A DNA stretch of 64,000 bases from Dysidea avara (taxonomy: Eukaryota > Porifera > Demospongiae > Dictyoceratida > Dysideidae). A program made the translations under genes and the position numbers. This document shows, one piece after another, positions 58,720 to 64,000 of this stretch. Below the pieces are notes generated by a model that saw only the letters and a program-made list of their open reading frames with translations, ran no database searches and was not told the origin of the DNA. The stretch spans positions 23,605,059 to 23,669,058 of the forward strand of contig NC_089276.1 of assembly GCF_963678975.1 (NCBI RefSeq), read 5' to 3'. Every line of letters begins with the position of its first letter. The stretch's first letter is position 1.

Positions 58720-58920
58720 TTTTTTCTTGCCACTTCCTTTCATCAAGTAACCAGTTTTGTCAATGCCACCACAATGAAGAGGTATGAAACTGCTCAAAAG
58801 TGAGTCCTTTAGTGAGGAGGTCCGCTGGATTGTCATCGGATGAACCATGCTGCCAGGTGATGTTTGGAATTGACTGGTTAATCTCTTCCACTTGATGTTT
58901 GATAAACTGAGGTAATTACC
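58720..58920 (-). pseudogene. BEL/Pao-type polyprotein fragment
   Basis: On the minus strand the frame reads FIKHQVEEINQSIPNITWQH then SSDDNPADLLTKGL and SSLWWH*QNWLLDERKWQ. The 'NPAD...G' and 'LWW.GP.WL' phrases are characteristic of the BEL/Pao RNase H to integrase region. An in-frame TGA replaces a Gly position. Relic of a retrotransposon. Confidence 0.6.
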
Positions 58921-59479
58921 TAGCTAGATGGATTCATTTAGATGAATTGAACTTTATTTGTATTTTCCTAGTTTTCTGGAGTGAGAAGATCAGTATGGTA
59001 TGACTTGTTTCTGTGAATAAGTACAATAGTGTCCATTTTTGAGCGAATATATATAAAATTAATTGGCAAGATTTTTGTTTTGCCAATCCTAAATAGCACT
59101 GCTAGCTATAGTCTGCATGATTTTTTATTTGTGTAGCTAGAACTCATAGAAACAGTACAAACACAGTTAATTAATTTAGTCTGTAAAGAAGAGATGAGAT
59201 AAATTGGCAACTAATGAATCTACATAGCTACACAATTTATTTAATAGCATAGAGTAGATCTAGCATAACTCTGTGTCCACGAGTACCTAGCTAAGTGTTG
59301 AAAGCATGTAGATAGCTAGCTATTATAATTATGGTGAAAGGGTAAATGAATACCGTCAACAATATAATTATATTTTTAAGCACATTCTAGTATGCATGCC
59401 GGTCTCACTCGTGTGTAAGTGTCACTGTATGGAAGCCACTGCCCTCACCACTCTAGCTATAGTACCAAAAGCGAACGTG

Positions 59480-59865
59480 CATGAGAATAAAAGTCATGAG
59501 TGAATCAGGCATTGAACCCTGACCATTAATTCACATATTAAAGCATGCATGCTCACTATGACATAACAATCAACTACATGGTGCTACATTAAACCCTGTT
59601 TTCGTGATCATCGTATATAATTGCGCATGCGCAGTTTTATTGCGTAATCTTGCACCTCACGTGCTGATCTGAGCCCTATAAATTGGCCACCTTGACTCGA
59701 CCCGCCACCAGAACACGGTAAGGTCGCTGATTCCACTTTGAGTGTAATTGGTAGCAACCGTACGCGTATTGGAAAGGACCGCGCCAGGTTTGACGTTGAG
59801 TGAATAGTGAATTCATCCGACTGAGTGCGACGTTTCCAAGTATTAGACTAGTCTGTGGCCAGTGG
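59480..59865 (+). promoter_or_regulatory. Second, uninterrupted copy of the promoter and 5' exon
   Basis: Homologous to 37440-37712 plus 49628-49797. A TATA box (CTATAAATTGG, 59676) is followed by 'cccgccaccagaacacggta' and a GC-richer exon with no long frame, ending at the donor GTGAGTATC at 59866. This intact copy shows what the split copy looked like before the insertion. Confidence 0.6.
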
Positions 59866-60826
59866 GTGAGTATCTATCTTTACTGTTGTATGTACGCGGC
59901 ATGTGTAGTCCTTAAGGTCAGAATGGCTTAACAAAACCCGGCTTCGATGTCTTGTAGTCAGTCTACTGTCGATATGACATGGCTCAAACGCTGGACTAGC
60001 CGCACTTCATGTCAGAATCGTTAAGGTCGGCGTAGAACCATGCTAGAAGGTGCATGCATGTTCAGTTCACGGCTAGATAAAATAGTAGTCAATGCCGTCT
60101 GCCTCATGATTCAAGGTGTCTTCAGTGCCATTTATAGCAGCTCACAGCCAGTGTCATTCGGCTACTATAAGCTCAGAAGAATGTTGTATTAGCTTAAGCG
60201 GACTGCACTGTAGCTATCAGTGAAAAATTAGCTGATGTATGCATGTTGTTTATGAAAACGTGAAAGGTCACTGTTGTTTGTTGTGACAATTGGAACGTGT
60301 TGGTTATCAACAACAATCCTTAGACATTAAGAATACTTTAGGCGACTCCAAATAAATTCTCTGTTTCCCGTCCACCGCCCGCATCTGGTTACTGTCAGCC
60401 CATTATTCCGTATTCTTCCATTATTTTGCGGTTATTCTTGCATACTGACAGGCTCAGAAAAGCCATCTTGAAACAGTGTCAGCTCACGTGTCAGCAGTGC
60501 TATCGAGTTGACACAAACTTCACGTTTGTACTATTTTTGCAACTTGAAAAGGAAGGAACAAGCTTAAGCATGCTCTTATGTAGCTTTCATGGTTGTGCCA
60601 GGTAAGTAATGGCTTTAAAAGCTGCCAAACTTATAATAAAATAATGGAAATGGACCGCCCGCCCACATGCAAATATGCTTGACTTCAGGACGGGAAACAG
60701 AGAATTTATTTGGAGTGGCCTTAGGGTACCCCACATCAACTCGTCAGTCTTTTGTGAACCATCATGACTATCTAGAGGTTACTACAGTACTACTTACATA
60801 TTATAATGTGATTATATTGTTTATAG

Positions 60827-61926
60827 GAATGTCCAGATCCCCATCGCCCACAGGAACTGGTGCAGACGGCAGTAGCCGTGCACCTGATCCCACTGGTGAG
60901 TTAAATCTAATGTGTGTGTGTGTGTGATAGTTAATTGTATTGTGGTACAAGCATATCAAGAAGTTTGCGGACATTTGCTACACTTTTGTTGATGGCAAAA
61001 ATGCCAGCTGAAACAGGCATGCCCAATGCATTTCGATTGAAGAACCGTTAAGAATTAAATTTATTATCGTGTACCACCTACCTCAAGTCTGTTAGTAACT
61101 TTCCTAGCTTAATACGTGTAGAGCAACTCACTGCAAGTACAATAATGCCAAAGAAGTCCGTTTCACAGAAATTTGGCACGTAAAAATGGTCTAAACTGGC
61201 CCGGTGTAGCAAATTTCCCCATAAATTTTGTGTTGGGCGTTTTGGGAGCATGCAATAAAGGGCTTAATAACCTGCGACACATGATAGATACCTCAGATTC
61301 TAAACCAGATTTAGAAAGAGCAGTGAACAGTGATTAAGATGAGCTTTAGCAAAAGGAATTCAGAGGAAATTTAAGCGTGTCATATTAAGGTTAATTGAAA
61401 AGAACTCACTTTTTCTATGGCAAATTGTATGGCAGATATTTGGAAGGGAATGTTCTGAGCTATTTCAATGTCTTGAAAGCCATTGAAATAGCTTGCAGCC
61501 TTCACTACATAGTATTACAATGAAACAAAAGCACTGTGAATTAGTTCTGCAGGTTAGTTTGTGAAAATTACAGTGTTTTGTGATTAAGCAAAATAGTGTC
61601 CGTGCCATGTAGCAAACTTTTTTATATGTAATTTTTTGAACCACATTTCAATCAGAAGCAACTAAGTGGGATTAATCTCTACATGTTAATACAGACAGAA
61701 TATGGCTTTTAAAGTTGTGCTCAAAATTAAAGTTGTGTTCAAATTTCTTATAATATTAATTATCATTTTTGGTAATATACGTATGTACTGTTTTACTATG
61801 TAGCCCCCACCGTGACACGTAGTGCCACCAGTGGTAAGTTGATAAGCTTTACCTATAATGTACTGTAAGGATATAATTTCACCATCATAGGATCGATGAC
61901 GTCGTCATCAGGCAGTGGGATCCATG
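60827..61926 (+). CDS. Start of a Ser/Thr-rich protein gene (three small exons)
   Basis: Exon 60827-60895 follows TTTATAG, with ATG at 60829 (MSRSPSPTGTGADGSSRAP), and ends in phase 1 at GTGAGT. Exon 61804-61833 (30 bp) and exon 61891-61926 (36 bp) are both phase 1-1 and add APTVTRSATSG and SMTSSSGSGIHG. They lie 1-2 kb after the 5' exon at 59735-59865. The low-complexity N-terminus gives no family. Symmetric small exons like these can be skipped or duplicated without changing frame. The rest of the gene must lie to the right. Confidence 0.5.
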
Positions 61927-64000
61927 GTATGTTTAAATGTTTTCTCTGTCCTGTATTTGTTGTGTGTACATGTACATGTGTTTGTGTATGCATGTGTGTG
62001 TCCTTCCTTATATGTGGATGTTTATTTATAATGTGTTGCTTTACTATGTTGTACTTTGAATGGGAAAGTCTCAAAGTGTGCTATTATTACACTTTGGGTT
62101 ATAGACATGTCCAAAGTTTAGGAATAGGGATTGCTGAATAAATCTACAAATCAAAAAGAGATGGCTGGAAAGATCAACAAGTATTGTGGTTATATCAAAT
62201 AAACCCAATGTTTAACTTTGCCAGCGTATGTACTTTGGTACTTTTGATGACACATGATCCTTGTTGGTTTATGAATTTTTCAGTTTCATAATTGTTACCT
62301 GCTGAGCAAAACCAGCCGTTTTCTTTTATTGCTTCTCTGTTAGCTATAGTAACAAAAGAGTGGACAACCAAAGTTTCAGCTTTTAGTGATGAATAGTTTT
62401 GCGAGTTATAGTGCTAGACAGTTGGAATAGGAATAGGCTCAATTTGTACAACACAGTATGGCAAATAAACTGCAGGAACTTATTTAATTGATCATAATTA
62501 ACTCAAGACTGAAACAAGCCACAAAAATGTGTTTTGGCTTGGTATGTTCCCCATGAACTGGCACATCGGTCAAGGTATAGTGTTTTTCCTGTACATTTAC
62601 GTGGAGACAAAGAAGAAGGCTGTTTCAACAAGTAAATAATGATGGTAAACTTTTTACTACCACATCATAAACAAGCACCCATAACTCACACACTGTGCAC
62701 TGTGTATGGAATTAAAAATAAAGATTTTCTTACTCCCAACAAACAGGGGATTCTGGTGGCATGTAGATTTTATTCATTTGAGCTTTGTTTCAGTGCATAT
62801 AACGAAGCTATTGAAACGTGAGTAAAAATTTATGTAGCATACGTAGTTTATTTCAATGCTTTTTAATAGCAAAATAGAATTTTGCAAAAACGGCAGTTTT
62901 TGCTCAGCGGTTCATAATTTCTAATATATATGACCAGATTTGTGAAAAGGGGTCTTCCACACACATACATTCCTATGAGCTTCAAAAGTCATAACTTAGT
63001 GTTTAATAAACATATAAACCTGAAATTATCCCATTCACAAAGCAATGTTGGAGCTTACCACTGATCAAATTTTAAGTTAATAGCAGCTTTCAGTCTGAAG
63101 GTTTGAGTTGTCAAAGTTGGCATATTGGATGTGTGTGGAAGACCCCTTTTCACAAATCTAGTCACATATGTCTATTTTGTTTGCATTAATGGATAAACTT
63201 GTTAGACACTTAGCTTAGTATAGACTTCAATTTCTAATGAAAACATTAGGTTGAAGATGTGCAGTTATACAAGTGCAAGAAAAATTTGGGATTAAAGTAG
63301 GGATTAAAATGTAATCATTCAGTTGTGTTTTGTCTCAGCAGCTTGTTTCAGTGCTTTTTATTGCTGCAGTCCCTACTGATATGGAAAATTCCTATTTTTT
63401 CTTGTACTTGTTTGTGTACTTTTTTGTAAATTTTTATTGAATAACCGTATTTAGTAATTCCCCCCCTCTGCAATTCTCGAAATACACAGCTAAACATTCC
63501 TGAGGATGCGGATTTTTAACAAACCGCTTTAAACAACACATTACCCACAGAAGTATATTTTCAACTGTTTTATAGTGTGTCTACAGTATTATTTTCCACT
63601 AATTCTCTCAACAAAGCCTCAGGGCTGTTCTTACTTTTAGTTCGCGTAAGTACGGGTCACGCCCACTTTCTAGATGATGAGATACACGATACTACGGTGT
63701 TTTTCAGTTGTAGTACGCCTGAAAAGTGCTCTGGGAAAGCTACCCATAGAGTCTGTAGAGAGGCACCATATACAACCTGTTTTTAAACTCAGAAAAGAAA
63801 CCACCTTCAAGCCAAAGCAAACACTCTAATCCTTACGTGTGTAGTGGCAATGTTGAACAGGCAGCAGCATATCCTGAGGTGTATCCCAACATTAAATCAC
63901 GTGCTTGCTACATTATACTACACGTTTATTCCAATATGTTGGGGCGCTGTGGTGTGCGTGTTTTGATGGAAGCCGTACCAATGAGAGATGGCCACGATAA
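61927..64000. other. No further exon identified
   Basis: Apart from the MITE at 62929-63168 and a GT-rich stretch at 61960-62000, I see no supported exon. It is presumably intron of the gene starting at 60829. Confidence 0.4.
62929..63168. mobile_element. 240-bp MITE with about 38-bp TIRs
   Basis: TATGACCAGATTTGTGAAAA at the left is matched by its near-perfect inverse ending TTTTCACAAATCTAGTCACA. It includes the strong phrase 'ggggtcttccacacacat' in both arms. No coding frame. Confidence 0.8.

Noticed and set aside
61853..62141. Cys/Val-rich plus-strand and His/Thr-rich minus-strand frames
   Set aside because: They cross a TGT-rich low-complexity stretch; the real exon here is 61891-61926.

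Overview
This window is animal nuclear DNA. Genes are cut into many short exons with GT-AG introns (several only 39-70 bp), a rhodopsin-type GPCR and a CARD-like death-fold exon are present, and much of the rest is DNA-transposon debris. A sponge or another early-branching marine invertebrate is the best guess, from gene content and repeat style; this is inference and nothing here proves the species.

Layout. (1) 1-1131: exons of a CARD-like gene running in from the left. (2) 1900-10600: interspersed repeats, an 834-bp TIR element with 8-bp target duplication, a ~2.9-kb satellite of 31-bp units, and a 328-bp near-perfect foldback. (3) 11149-30829: one ~20-exon plus-strand gene. Its 5' exons encode a signal peptide and a Notum/pectin-acetylesterase-like hydrolase with a recognisable Ser-Asp-His triad. 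These are followed by a transmembrane helix, an acidic linker, a complete ABCG-type nucleotide-binding domain, an ABC2 membrane domain and a long Ser/Thr-rich tail. Reading phases agree across nearly every junction, so the fusion looks genuine; it is the main discovery candidate. (4) 32559-33539, minus strand: intronless rhodopsin-like GPCR, followed by one or two small possible membrane-protein genes (33940-35045).

(5) 37440-49797: the promoter and first exon of a gene are split by an 11.9-kb nest of transposons. A hAT-type MITE (8-bp duplication GGTCGACC) was itself invaded by an element with 180-bp inverted repeats. Inside lie a foldback element, a 7.7-kb Ginger1-type DNA transposon with an apparently readable multi-exon gene (Gypsy-like integrase, Ulp1/C48 protease, PHD finger), and a 2.5-kb non-autonomous relative. 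(6) 50676-57369: unrecognised exon-like coding segments, with a broken hAT transposon (52977-56093) between them. (7) 58285-58915: LINE and BEL/Pao retrotransposon scraps. (8) 59480-61926: a second copy of the split promoter driving a gene whose start codon and first small Ser/Thr-rich exons are visible.

How it fits together: the hydrolase-ABCG gene predicts a cell-surface protein with an extracellular lipid- or ester-cleaving domain tethered to a lipid-exporter-type pump. The transposon nests give a relative chronology through nesting and target duplications. All coordinates and splice sites were read by eye; no alignment or database search was run.
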